From Bryobacterales bacterium (lineage in GTDB: Bacteria > Acidobacteriota > Terriglobia > Bryobacterales > Bryobacteraceae): a DNA stretch of 32,540 nt. The position numbers and the translations under genes were made by a program. The stretch is from the NCBI GenBank assembly GCA_003166475.1, contig PMVV01000200.1:1-32540 (forward strand). Reading direction: 5' to 3'. This document shows positions 23,544-29,762 of the stretch, piece after piece (position 1 is the first letter of the stretch; each line of letters starts with the position of its first letter). The notes under the pieces are model-generated. The model did not search any database. It was not told the origin of the DNA and was given only the letters and a program-made list of their open reading frames with translations.

Positions 23544-24422
23544 TCATGGTTCGATCATTCCCAGCGCCGTCACCAGGCTCCGCCGCAGCCGGTTAAACGA
23601 AGCCGCCAGCATGGAGACCTCGTCGCTGCCCTTAACCTGCAACTCTGGACAGTCTTCCAATTTGCCAAGACTGATACGGTCGGCCGCCGCCGAAAGCTGC
23701 CGGATGGGCCGAATCACGGTCAGGAACAACACCGCGTTCAATAGCGCCAGCGTGATCAGGAACACCCCGCCCACCGATACCATGAAATCCTGGAATCCTT
23801 CGTGGGCCAGCTTCAAAGAAACGGTCATCGGCACCGAGACGATTTGCGCTGCCACAACTTCGTTCGCCTTCCACCCGAAGCCGTGATCCCTGCCGTACCG
23901 CCTGATCATGGCCGCGGGCGCGATTCTGGGAACGCTGTGGCACTCCAGACACGGCGGATCGGCGCGCATGGGACGCGCCAGGAACATCACCCGGCCGGTA
24001 GGCGTGTCTCTCTCGCTTACCACTTCCTTCTGGTCCTTGTGGTTGCGAAACGTGTTGATCACGTCCGCCTCCCAGTCCACCGCGCGGTCCCGGAGATTGG
24101 TCGGGTTCAAGGTGGCTTCTTTGTAGGAGTAGTCGGAATACGCTCCTTGCAGGTACCCGAAGCTCTCGGTGGCGGCGAAGGCCGGCACGGTCTGCGGCAG
24201 AAAGCTCGTCTGGTGCGCTTGCAGCGTCACCAGCAGCGGCTTGATTTGGGAGGTCGTATAAGTTCGCGCGGCCATCGCCGTCTCCATCATCAGCCGCGTC
24301 TGCTGGGTCACCTGCGCGCGGGCGTTCCGTTGCAGGAATTCGTTGGCCACGTATCCCGACACCGCCAGACCGGCGCCGAATACCAACACAAAGATCAGAT
24401 TGAATTTCAAAAGTAATTTCAC
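23544..24422 (-). CDS. Heme-c sensor, Tll0287-like (DUF3365) domain with HAMP
   Basis: A 292-residue protein with an N-terminal membrane helix (about 5-24). A periplasmic Tll0287-like domain follows (AYSDYSYKEATLNPTNLRDR, FLARPMRADPPCLECHS) containing one CxxCH heme-c site. A second helix lies at about 216-238, then a HAMP domain (RPIRQLSAAADRISLGKLED...SDEVSMLAASFNRL). It stops right after HAMP with no kinase, cyclase or methyl-accepting output, so any signal must pass to a separate partner. Redox, NO or similar ligand sensing is inferred from the heme. It converges on the TIR gene, 22 bp apart. An output through the nearby soluble Ser/Thr kinase is possible but speculative. Confidence 0.82.
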   Translation of the reverse strand: MKLLLKFNLIFVLVFGAGLAVSGYVANEFLQRNARAQVTQQTRLMMETAMAARTYTTSQIKPLLVTLQAHQTSFLPQTVPAFAATESFGYLQGAYSDYSYKEATLNPTNLRDRAVDWEADVINTFRNHKDQKEVVSERDTPTGRVMFLARPMRADPPCLECHSVPRIAPAAMIRRYGRDHGFGWKANEVVAAQIVSVPMTVSLKLAHEGFQDFMVSVGGVFLITLALLNAVLFLTVIRPIRQLSAAADRISLGKLEDCPELQVKGSDEVSMLAASFNRLRRSLVTALGMIEP

Positions 24423-24495
24423 GGTTCCCTCGCTCTGTCGATATTACGCTAAATCCAGCCCGCTCTCAACCAGCGCGCGAAACGACGGAAACAAT

Positions 24496-24568
24496 GTGGG
24501 GCGGGCGCCCTCGCCCGCGGACCGGCGCCCTCGCCGGTCCACCGGCCGAAGGCCGGCAGGTGGCTTCC
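24496..24568 (+). repeat. Multi-hairpin GC-rich repeat, second family
   Basis: GTGGGG is followed by three strong hairpins: GCGGGCG-CCCT-CGCCCGC, GGACCGGCG-CCCT-CGCCGGTCC and CCGGCC-GAA-GGCCGG. The overall plan (GTGGGGC plus serial hairpins with a repeated loop) is that of the CTC-loop elements, with different stems. It fills most of the space between the sensor gene and ribBA. No flavin (FMN) riboswitch is recognisable in this leader. Confidence 0.75.
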
Positions 24569-24607
24569 CCGGGCTTCCCCGCCCCCGGCCGGTCCATAAT
24601 ATAAGAT

Positions 24608-25744
24608 ATGCCCTTCGTGTCCATCCCCCAGGCTATCGACGAGATCCGCTCCGGCCGCATTCTGGTGGTGGTAGACGATGAAGACCGCGAAAACGAAGGC
24701 GACCTTACCATCGCGGCCGAAAAGGTCACCCCCGAAGTCGTCAACTTCATGGCCACCCATGGCCGCGGCCTGATCTGCCTGGCCCTCACGCCGGAGACGT
24801 GCGACGCGTTGCGCCTGCCGCCGATGTCGCCCCGCAACACTTCCAACTTCGGCACGGCATTCTGCGAATCCATCGATGCGCGCGACGGCACCACCACCGG
24901 TATCTCCGCCGCCGACCGCACCTGCACCATCCTGACCGCTATCCGCCCGGATTGCCGCCCAGCCGATCTGGCGCGGCCCGGCCACGTCTTCCCCCTGCGC
25001 GCGCGCGAAGGCGGCGTCCTGGTGCGCGCCGGCCAGACCGAAGCCTCCGTGGATCTGGCGCGCCTCGCCGGTCTCACGCCCGCCGGCGTCATCTGCGAAA
25101 TCATGAACGACGATGGCACCATGGCGCGCGTGCCCCAACTGGTCGAATTCTGCCGGCGGCACGGCCTCAAAATGATTTCGGTCGCCGACCTGATCCGCTA
25201 CCGTCTGCAACACGAACGCTACATCCGGCGTGTCGGCGAGGGCTGCATCGAAACGGAATTCGGCCCCTTCCGCACTTACGCGTATACCAGCGACATCTCG
25301 CCGGAGATGCACATGGCGCTCATCCGGGGCGAGGTGGAGGGCGCCGAACGCGTGCTGGTGCGCATGCACTCCCACTGCGTCTACGGGGATGTCTTCGGTT
25401 CCACGCGCTGCGATTGCCAGAAGCTCATCCGCGGCTCCCTCGAGCGCATCGCCGCGGAAGATTTGGGCGTGCTGGTCTACCTGCATCAGACCGGACCGGG
25501 GTTCCATACGCAGAAAACTCCGGCCGGGTTGGATCGCCTGGTGTCCCACAGCCGCGACTTCATGCACTATACCGGCGCCGCCGGCCAACTCCAGTTGCAG
25601 CACGAAAGCGGCATCGGCGCGCAGATTCTTTCCGATCTGGGCTTGCACACCATCCGCCTGCTGACCAATCATCCGCGCAAGATTGTGGCCCTGGAGGGTT
25701 TTGGCATCGAGATCGTCGAGCAGGTCCCGGTCACGAGCACATAG
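24608..25744 (+). CDS. ribBA: RibBA-type protein: DHBP synthase with a degenerate GTP cyclohydrolase II half
   Basis: Residues 1-200 (of 378) are a complete 3,4-dihydroxy-2-butanone 4-phosphate synthase: VVDDEDRENEGDLTIAAE (21-38), HGRGLICLAL (51-60), DGTTTGISAADR (93-104) and the later RPGHVFPL and TEASVDLARLAG. It makes the four-carbon unit of riboflavin from ribulose 5-phosphate. The C-terminal half keeps the GTP cyclohydrolase II zinc site (Cys257, Cys268, Cys270 in HSHCVYGDVFGSTRCDC). The catalytic QEGRGIGL has become QTGPGFHT (294-301), and the following region is also altered. GTP cyclohydrolase activity is therefore doubtful, as described for RibBX-type proteins. CATAAT at 24594-24599 lies only 8 bp before the ATG, so the transcript may be leaderless; no ribosome binding site is seen. 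Confidence 0.85.
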   Translation: MPFVSIPQAIDEIRSGRILVVVDDEDRENEGDLTIAAEKVTPEVVNFMATHGRGLICLALTPETCDALRLPPMSPRNTSNFGTAFCESIDARDGTTTGISAADRTCTILTAIRPDCRPADLARPGHVFPLRAREGGVLVRAGQTEASVDLARLAGLTPAGVICEIMNDDGTMARVPQLVEFCRRHGLKMISVADLIRYRLQHERYIRRVGEGCIETEFGPFRTYAYTSDISPEMHMALIRGEVEGAERVLVRMHSHCVYGDVFGSTRCDCQKLIRGSLERIAAEDLGVLVYLHQTGPGFHTQKTPAGLDRLVSHSRDFMHYTGAAGQLQLQHESGIGAQILSDLGLHTIRLLTNHPRKIVALEGFGIEIVEQVPVTST

Positions 25745-25748
25745 CGCT

Positions 25749-25791
25749 GTGGGGCAGGCTCTCCAGCCTGCTGCGGCCTCTCAGGCCGCCC
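25749..25791 (+). repeat. REP-like hairpin element, copy D
   Basis: GTGGGGCAGGCTCTCCAGCC then TGCTGCGGCCTCTCAGGCCG. One base is inserted in the first loop and the right outer arm is degraded. It starts 5 bp after the ribBA stop codon. Confidence 0.85.
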
Positions 25792-25836
25792 GCTCGCCCG
25801 CTCGCGCACATTTTCGGATCTCCCGGTATTTTGTAG

Positions 25837-25842
25837 TATGAT
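25837..25842 (+). promoter_or_regulatory. Possible -10 box of the DUF302 gene
   Basis: TATGAT (five of six consensus bases) stands in an AT-rich patch 18 bp before the start of the DUF302 gene. No convincing -35 hexamer is visible 16-18 bp upstream. GGGAGGACGCC supplies a strong ribosome binding site just downstream. Confidence 0.35.
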
Positions 25843-25860
25843 GAACGCGGGAGGACGCCA

Positions 25861-26406
25861 ATGCTCGAAATCCGCTCCACCGTCAAACTGGACGACATCG
25901 AGTCGGTCATGAAAGCCGTCGCCCATCGCCACAATGCCAATGTGACGGTGGTCAGCCACCTGGGGCAGCCGCATCACGTACACGCGGACGGCGGCCCGCG
26001 CGAGGCTCTTGTTTTCACCCTCTATCATCCCAAGCTGTATGCGTCCCTGTTAGCCGCCGACATCCGCTTCGCCGGCTTTCTGCCTTGCCGCGTGGCCGCC
26101 TGGCCCGAGGGTGACGGCGTCATGTTGCAAGCCCTCACGCCTTCGGGATACTGCCGCGTCCTCGGCCGCCCGGATCTGGAGTCGCTGGCGGCGCCGCTCG
26201 ACAGTGTGCTGCAGCGCATTCTGGAAGACGCCGCCCACCCCGTCACCGCCTCCGCCCGCGAACGCCCCGGGGTGGAAACGTCGCGCTGGGGCGCCACCGA
26301 GGACCAGGTGAACATGCGGGCTACCCTGCCCCAACGCATCGATTACCGCGGCACCAAAATCGAGGACGAAGCCGGCACCGGCGCGCACGATTCCCCCGGC
26401 GGATAA
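25861..26406 (+). CDS. DUF302-like protein
   Basis: A 181-residue protein with a good ribosome binding site (GGGAGGA, 5 bp spacing). Residues about 5-125 resemble the DUF302 (TT1751-like) fold. An N-terminal helix IESVMKAVAHRHNANVTVVS is followed by ALVFTLYHPKLYASLLAADI, then FLPCRVAAWPEGDGVMLQAL with the typical LPCR-V strand and the closing P-GYCRVL. The tail after about 130 is polar and looks disordered. No signal peptide is seen. DUF302 proteins have no established activity; some are fused to or neighbour thiol-redox and metal-handling genes. Its end lies 3 bp from the convergent YdjM-type gene. Confidence 0.65.
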   Translation: MLEIRSTVKLDDIESVMKAVAHRHNANVTVVSHLGQPHHVHADGGPREALVFTLYHPKLYASLLAADIRFAGFLPCRVAAWPEGDGVMLQALTPSGYCRVLGRPDLESLAAPLDSVLQRILEDAAHPVTASARERPGVETSRWGATEDQVNMRATLPQRIDYRGTKIEDEAGTGAHDSPGG

Positions 26407-26409
26407 GCG

Positions 26410-27399
26410 TCATCGCGGCTGCGCCGCACCGAATGTGAACCACGAGCGGATTACCCGCTGCCGGTTATCGACCTCCGCCGTCGCCACAAAACCGGGCTGC
26501 GCCGGCGTGCCAAAGCGCATGTCCATGGCTTCCACGCGGGTAGCGCCTTCCGGATCGGCCAGCGGCATAGTCCGCTCCAGTGGAAACTGCGAGAATTTGA
26601 AAAAGTCGCGAAACTCCGGTGAATTATTGGCTGCCTGGATGGCCGCGCCGGGTTCGGCTTTATAGAAAATAGTGCCGCGCGATGGATCGAAGTCTTCCAG
26701 CAAACTGAAATTAACGACGCTATAAAACTCGCGCGTTTCCACCAACCCGCGCCACGCCAGCGGATTCACCGGTCCGGGCAGCGCCGCCACCCGCAGGGGC
26801 TGCTCGCCGGCGTAAATGCGGGAATCCAGTGTGGCGGCCGCGCGCGCGTGCAGCGCTCCGCGCCCGATATTGTAGAGCCCCAGAAACAGAAGCGCAAAAA
26901 TGGCAAACCCACGGCCGGCGCTGCTTGTGCGCGCGCCAATCTCCGCGTTCACCAGCCGCGCCATCGCCGGCCCCGCCAGCCCCGCCAGCAGCACCGCCCA
27001 AATCCACAGGTCCACCACCGCAGTGAAGTCCGCATGGAACCATCGCCCGGAGAACGGCAGCAGCAAGCGGATGCCATACACGTTGGTGTAGTCCAGCAGC
27101 AGGTGCGACGCCACCGCCACTAGCGAGATGGCGTACGCCCCCAGCCACTGGAACGGTCTGCGTGTGAATAGCCGCACCGCCAACACCGGCAGCAGCGCCA
27201 TCAACGGCCAGGCGGCAAGGGAATGCGTCAAGTGGCGGTGGTAGTTGAGATAGTTGAGCTGTCCCCCGGCCAGCGTCACGATATCGATATCGGGAGCGTT
27301 GGCCGCCAGCACCAGAATCCAGGGCGCTTGTGGCGAGAATCGGTTTAATCCCGCGCGTCCCAGGAATAGGCCCGTAGCTGAGTGCGTAAGCGGATCCAT
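26410..27399 (-). CDS. YdjM/DUF457-type inner-membrane putative metal-dependent hydrolase
   Basis: I start at the ATG at 27399 because MDPLTHSATGLFLGRAGLNR is the standard N-terminus of this family; the open frame extends 9 codons further. The 329-residue protein has the motif set LTHSATG, ANAPDIDIV, NYHRHLTHSL and HLLLDYTNVYGIRLLLPFSG, with His and Asp residues that would bind metal at the membrane face, plus four to five hydrophobic segments up to about 195. A soluble C-terminal domain of about 130 residues follows, which includes RVIRSWFTFG near the end. Family members are called LexA-regulated or metal-dependent hydrolases from annotation only. The substrate is unknown. Confidence 0.8.
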   Translation of the reverse strand: MDPLTHSATGLFLGRAGLNRFSPQAPWILVLAANAPDIDIVTLAGGQLNYLNYHRHLTHSLAAWPLMALLPVLAVRLFTRRPFQWLGAYAISLVAVASHLLLDYTNVYGIRLLLPFSGRWFHADFTAVVDLWIWAVLLAGLAGPAMARLVNAEIGARTSSAGRGFAIFALLFLGLYNIGRGALHARAAATLDSRIYAGEQPLRVAALPGPVNPLAWRGLVETREFYSVVNFSLLEDFDPSRGTIFYKAEPGAAIQAANNSPEFRDFFKFSQFPLERTMPLADPEGATRVEAMDMRFGTPAQPGFVATAEVDNRQRVIRSWFTFGAAQPR

Positions 27400-27483
27400 G
27401 CTTGTCTGAAGGCCGGATTGTACCACGGAAGGAAAGCGGGCGGACCCAAAATACCCAGCCCCAGTTGGGCCCGCCCGGCAGCC

Positions 27484-27507
27484 GGCCGCCGCCCATCAGG
27501 CGGCCGA
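27484..27507 (-). terminator. GC-rich hairpin at the end of the Cys-rich protein gene
   Basis: CGGCCGCC and GGCGGCCG pair across an 8-base loop at 27484-27507. The stem overlaps the stop codon of the minus-strand gene ending at 27496. No T-run follows on the minus strand, so it may stall transcription, or be a repeat relic, rather than act as a classical terminator. Confidence 0.35.
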
Positions 27508-28110
27508 AAGCCCCACCGGGGGGCGCAGCACCCTGGCTGGCGCACGTTTGGGCACCATCGCCACGGTTCGGCTTGGGCGATCGTTGCTCATCGTGCCGCC
27601 GAAATATTCATCCAAAGGAAACAAACTGTGTGGTTCCAATTCCCGGAAAACTCGACCCAATTTCTGTTCGATCTTGTAAATAATGTGAAAGAATGTGCCC
27701 CGATCGACTACCAGCCGCCAACAGCACAGCTTCCAGTCCGCCCCTAGCAGGTAATGGAAGCGGAAAATATCGTACTCCAGGGGGCTCAGCGCGTTGCGGC
27801 TGACCAGGCAGAAATCGGCGATGTACTCTTCCACTTTGCGGCCGTAGGTCAAGCGGTTATCCTTGCCGTTGCAGAACTCCAGCCGTACCCGGCTCAGGTG
27901 CCGGTCCCTGTTGGTGCAGTCCCGAAAACGCAGGTAACAGACCCGAAATATAGCCCGAAAGACGCAGTTGCAGGGGACCTCCCGGTCGTAACGTCCCGGG
28001 CGCAATCCATAACCATGGCAGTGCGCACAGGTTGTCTTTGCGAGCGCTATTGTTTGTGATCGATCCCAATTCATCATTCGCTTTGAAACGTCCTCTCGGC
28101 GACCCTCCAT
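27496..28110 (-). CDS. Unrecognised Cys-rich protein with a possible sigma-region-4-like helical domain
   Basis: The 204-residue frame has a metal-binding-like cluster near its start, Cys28, Cys31, Cys47 and Cys49 (TTCAHCHGYGLRPGRYDR, then PCNC), recalling a DnaJ-type or zinc-ribbon finger. A helical middle region, LSPLEYDIFRFHYLLGADWK followed by RLVVDRGTFFHIIYKIEQKL, looks like a sigma-70 region 4-type or other helix-turn-helix unit. It ends in FRELEPHSLFPLDEYFGG and a basic tail. An internal ATG at 28074 (MMNWDRS) is an alternative start, with AGAGGA upstream. I cannot name a family. A nucleic-acid-binding role is possible. It diverges from the Cro/C1-type regulator across an AT-rich region and may be its target or partner. 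Confidence 0.6.
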   Translation of the reverse strand: MEGRREDVSKRMMNWDRSQTIALAKTTCAHCHGYGLRPGRYDREVPCNCVFRAIFRVCYLRFRDCTNRDRHLSRVRLEFCNGKDNRLTYGRKVEEYIADFCLVSRNALSPLEYDIFRFHYLLGADWKLCCWRLVVDRGTFFHIIYKIEQKLGRVFRELEPHSLFPLDEYFGGTMSNDRPSRTVAMVPKRAPARVLRPPVGLSAA

Positions 28111-28242
28111 CGTGTGGGCCAGCCATTACTAAAAACTTGTTTCAAATTTATCGGCTGGTCCCGGAATCGTCAAGCGAATTCCAGCGCATCTTTAGAGAAT
28201 ACTTTGTGAAATCAACAGCACATATTACGTATCTTCTTCTCG

Positions 28243-28350
28243 TATATTAAGTTAAACTTTACTTAATATATGCGGAAATAAATTGTGGTACTATACGAAC
28301 TATTCGGGAATAGTACGGTTTTATACCGTGTCTATTTCCCGTAGAAATAG
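28243..28350. promoter_or_regulatory. AT-rich array of inverted repeats upstream of the Cro/C1-type regulator
   Basis: Several perfect inverted repeats lie within 108 bp. TATATTAAGT/ACTTAATATA spans 28243-28270. GTACTAT/ATAGTAC (28288-28316) encloses ACTATTC/GAATAGT (28299-28314). ACGGT/ACCGT lies at 28315-28329 and CTATTTC/GAAATAG at 28332-28350. The stretch is strikingly AT-rich for this genome. Such an array upstream of a helix-turn-helix gene suggests operators for autoregulation, overlapping the promoter. Confidence 0.55.
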
Positions 28351-29032
28351 GGTGGAGGCTTCTTCTCCAGTGGACTTCCGGCTTCTCCAGTTGCGGCTCG
28401 TCTCCCACGTCCGCGCCCGCGTGCGCAATGGAGAACTTAGCGAACGCGCTCTGGCCCGCATCACCGGCATTTCCCAGCCCCATATCCATAACGTGTTGAA
28501 AGGAAACCGGCTCCTGTCCCCCGACTTGGCCGACCAGATGCTCCAGCGCATGCGCATCAGCCTGGTCGATCTCCTCACCGCCGCCGATGCCGCAGCCCCG
28601 CCCCACCAGGAACCCGGGGATTGCCCCGATTGCCGCATGGCGGCGCTGCTGGACGGTTGGATCGGGCGCGAATATCCGTATCCCCAAGCCGCCAGCCGCC
28701 AGCGATATCCATTCCCGGCGGCCGCTTTGGATTCGCTCGACTTCCCCGTCGCAGCCCGGTTGGCGCCAGACCCGCTGCGGGCGCCCATGTTCAGTGGCCC
28801 CGGCGTGGTGCTCCTGGACTGCTCCGAAGACGTCCGCCGCGATCCGGACGAAGAAGGCTACTTCGCCTTGGACCTGGGCGGAGGGGGCACCATCGCAATG
28901 GTACGGCTGGCCATGCGGCATGTGTATCTGTGGGCCCGCCACGCCGACGTGTGGCAGTCCATCCCCCTGCCGGACCGCCGCCCTCTCGACGTGATCCAGG
29001 GGCGCGTCAGCCTGGTGGTGCGGCAGTTGTGA
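28328..29032 (+). CDS. Cro/C1-type HTH transcriptional regulator
   Basis: The open frame reaches back to TTG 28283, but that would place coding sequence over the inverted-repeat array. I choose GTG 28328; a GTG at 28370 with GGTGGAGG upstream is equally possible. From 28328 the product is 234 residues. About 16-80 form a Cro/C1-type domain (LRLVSHVRARVRNGELSERA, ARITGISQPHIHNVLKGNRL, SPDLADQMLQRM). A CPDC pair follows at about 100, then a beta-rich C-terminal domain (GPGVVLLDCSEDVRR, GYFALDLGGG) that could bind an effector. From the neighbouring operator-like array I infer that it represses itself and possibly the divergent Cys-rich gene. Confidence 0.75.
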   Translation: MSISRRNRVEASSPVDFRLLQLRLVSHVRARVRNGELSERALARITGISQPHIHNVLKGNRLLSPDLADQMLQRMRISLVDLLTAADAAAPPHQEPGDCPDCRMAALLDGWIGREYPYPQAASRQRYPFPAAALDSLDFPVAARLAPDPLRAPMFSGPGVVLLDCSEDVRRDPDEEGYFALDLGGGGTIAMVRLAMRHVYLWARHADVWQSIPLPDRRPLDVIQGRVSLVVRQL

Positions 29033-29081
29033 GGCATTGATATCCGGGCGCGGGCCGCATATCCTGGTAACTGTGAAGGCC

Positions 29082-29639
29082 ATGTGGGGTTTCAAAACGG
29101 CCAGCGGCGCCAGCCCTGCCCAACCGGGCAGCGACCGTCTCAAAAGACTGGCTAAGAGCCTGGATGCCTTGGCCCGCAAGGACGAAACCGGCATCCGCAG
29201 GGCCCTCGAGATCGGCTCTCTACGCCGGCAGGCAGCCCTGCAGTTGCACGGCATCTGCGGCGATTTCGTGCGCGACCTCAACCAATTGCTTGCGGAAATC
29301 GTGCTCGATTTTCAGCCTGAGCAATACGGGCCGGACAACTTTCAGGATGCGGGCATCAATCTTTTCCAGATCAATGCCCAAGGACGCATCCTGCAAATCA
29401 AATTCGAAGCCACCCCGGAGTTGGTCTCCACCGAGGATTTCCGCGTACCCTACATCCTCGCCGGAGCCGTCCGCTGCTTCAACCAGGAATTGCTCGACAA
29501 GGACCTCATCGAAGAGCAGTTGTTGTTTTACACCATCGAAAAGTCGCGCCATCTCTGGCGCTTCTTCGACGCCCGTACCTACCACTCCGGCCCGTTCGAT
29601 CGGGACTATCTGACCACTCTCCTCGAGCACCTGGTCTAG
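29082..29639 (+). CDS. Unrecognised cytosolic protein, about 185 aa
   Basis: I start at ATG 29082 (AAGG just upstream); TTG 29037 and GTG 29073 are also in frame. No family is recognised. The N-terminal third is basic and helical (SDRLKRLAKSLDALARKDET, LRRQAALQLHGICGDFVRDL). The rest alternates strands and helices (GINLFQINAQGRILQIKFEA, TPELVSTEDFRVPYILAGAV) and ends HLWRFFDARTYHSGPFDRDY. There is no signal peptide or membrane helix. It follows the Cro/C1-type regulator by about 50 bp on the same strand and may share its transcript. Composition is typical of the genome and the frame is well maintained, so the gene is probably real. Confidence 0.65.
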   Translation: MWGFKTASGASPAQPGSDRLKRLAKSLDALARKDETGIRRALEIGSLRRQAALQLHGICGDFVRDLNQLLAEIVLDFQPEQYGPDNFQDAGINLFQINAQGRILQIKFEATPELVSTEDFRVPYILAGAVRCFNQELLDKDLIEEQLLFYTIEKSRHLWRFFDARTYHSGPFDRDYLTTLLEHLV

Positions 29640-29649
29640 CTCTTTCCCC

Positions 29650-29692
29650 GTGGGGCAGGCTCTCAGCCTGCAGCGGCCTCTCAGGCCGCCCC
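29650..29692 (+). repeat. REP-like hairpin element, copy E
   Basis: GTGGGGCAGGCTCTCAGCCT and the second CGGCCT-CTC-AGGCCG hairpin match copy A, with a single base change (G to A) between them. It starts 11 bp after the stop codon at 29639, in the same orientation as the other four copies. Confidence 0.9.
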
Positions 29693-29697
29693 GTGCC

Positions 29698-29726
29698 TTG
29701 ACGAAGAATCCATCAACCTGTTAAGA
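29698..29726 (+). promoter_or_regulatory. Possible sigma-70-type promoter of the multiheme cytochrome gene
   Basis: TTGACG at 29698-29703 is followed after 17 bp by TTAAGA at 29721-29726. The -35 is good and the -10 poor. The region is clearly more AT-rich than its surroundings and lies directly between repeat copy E and the cytochrome start. Confidence 0.35.
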
Positions 29727-29762
29727 TCTTCTTGTCTTTAATACTGTAAAACGAACTATTCC

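Noticed and set aside
24496-24568. CRISPR-like array
   Set aside because: The repeated units are hairpin stems without spacers of regular length, and no cas genes are present.
24423-24607. FMN riboswitch upstream of ribBA
   Set aside because: The region is filled by GC-rich hairpin repeats and shows none of the conserved RFN-element blocks.
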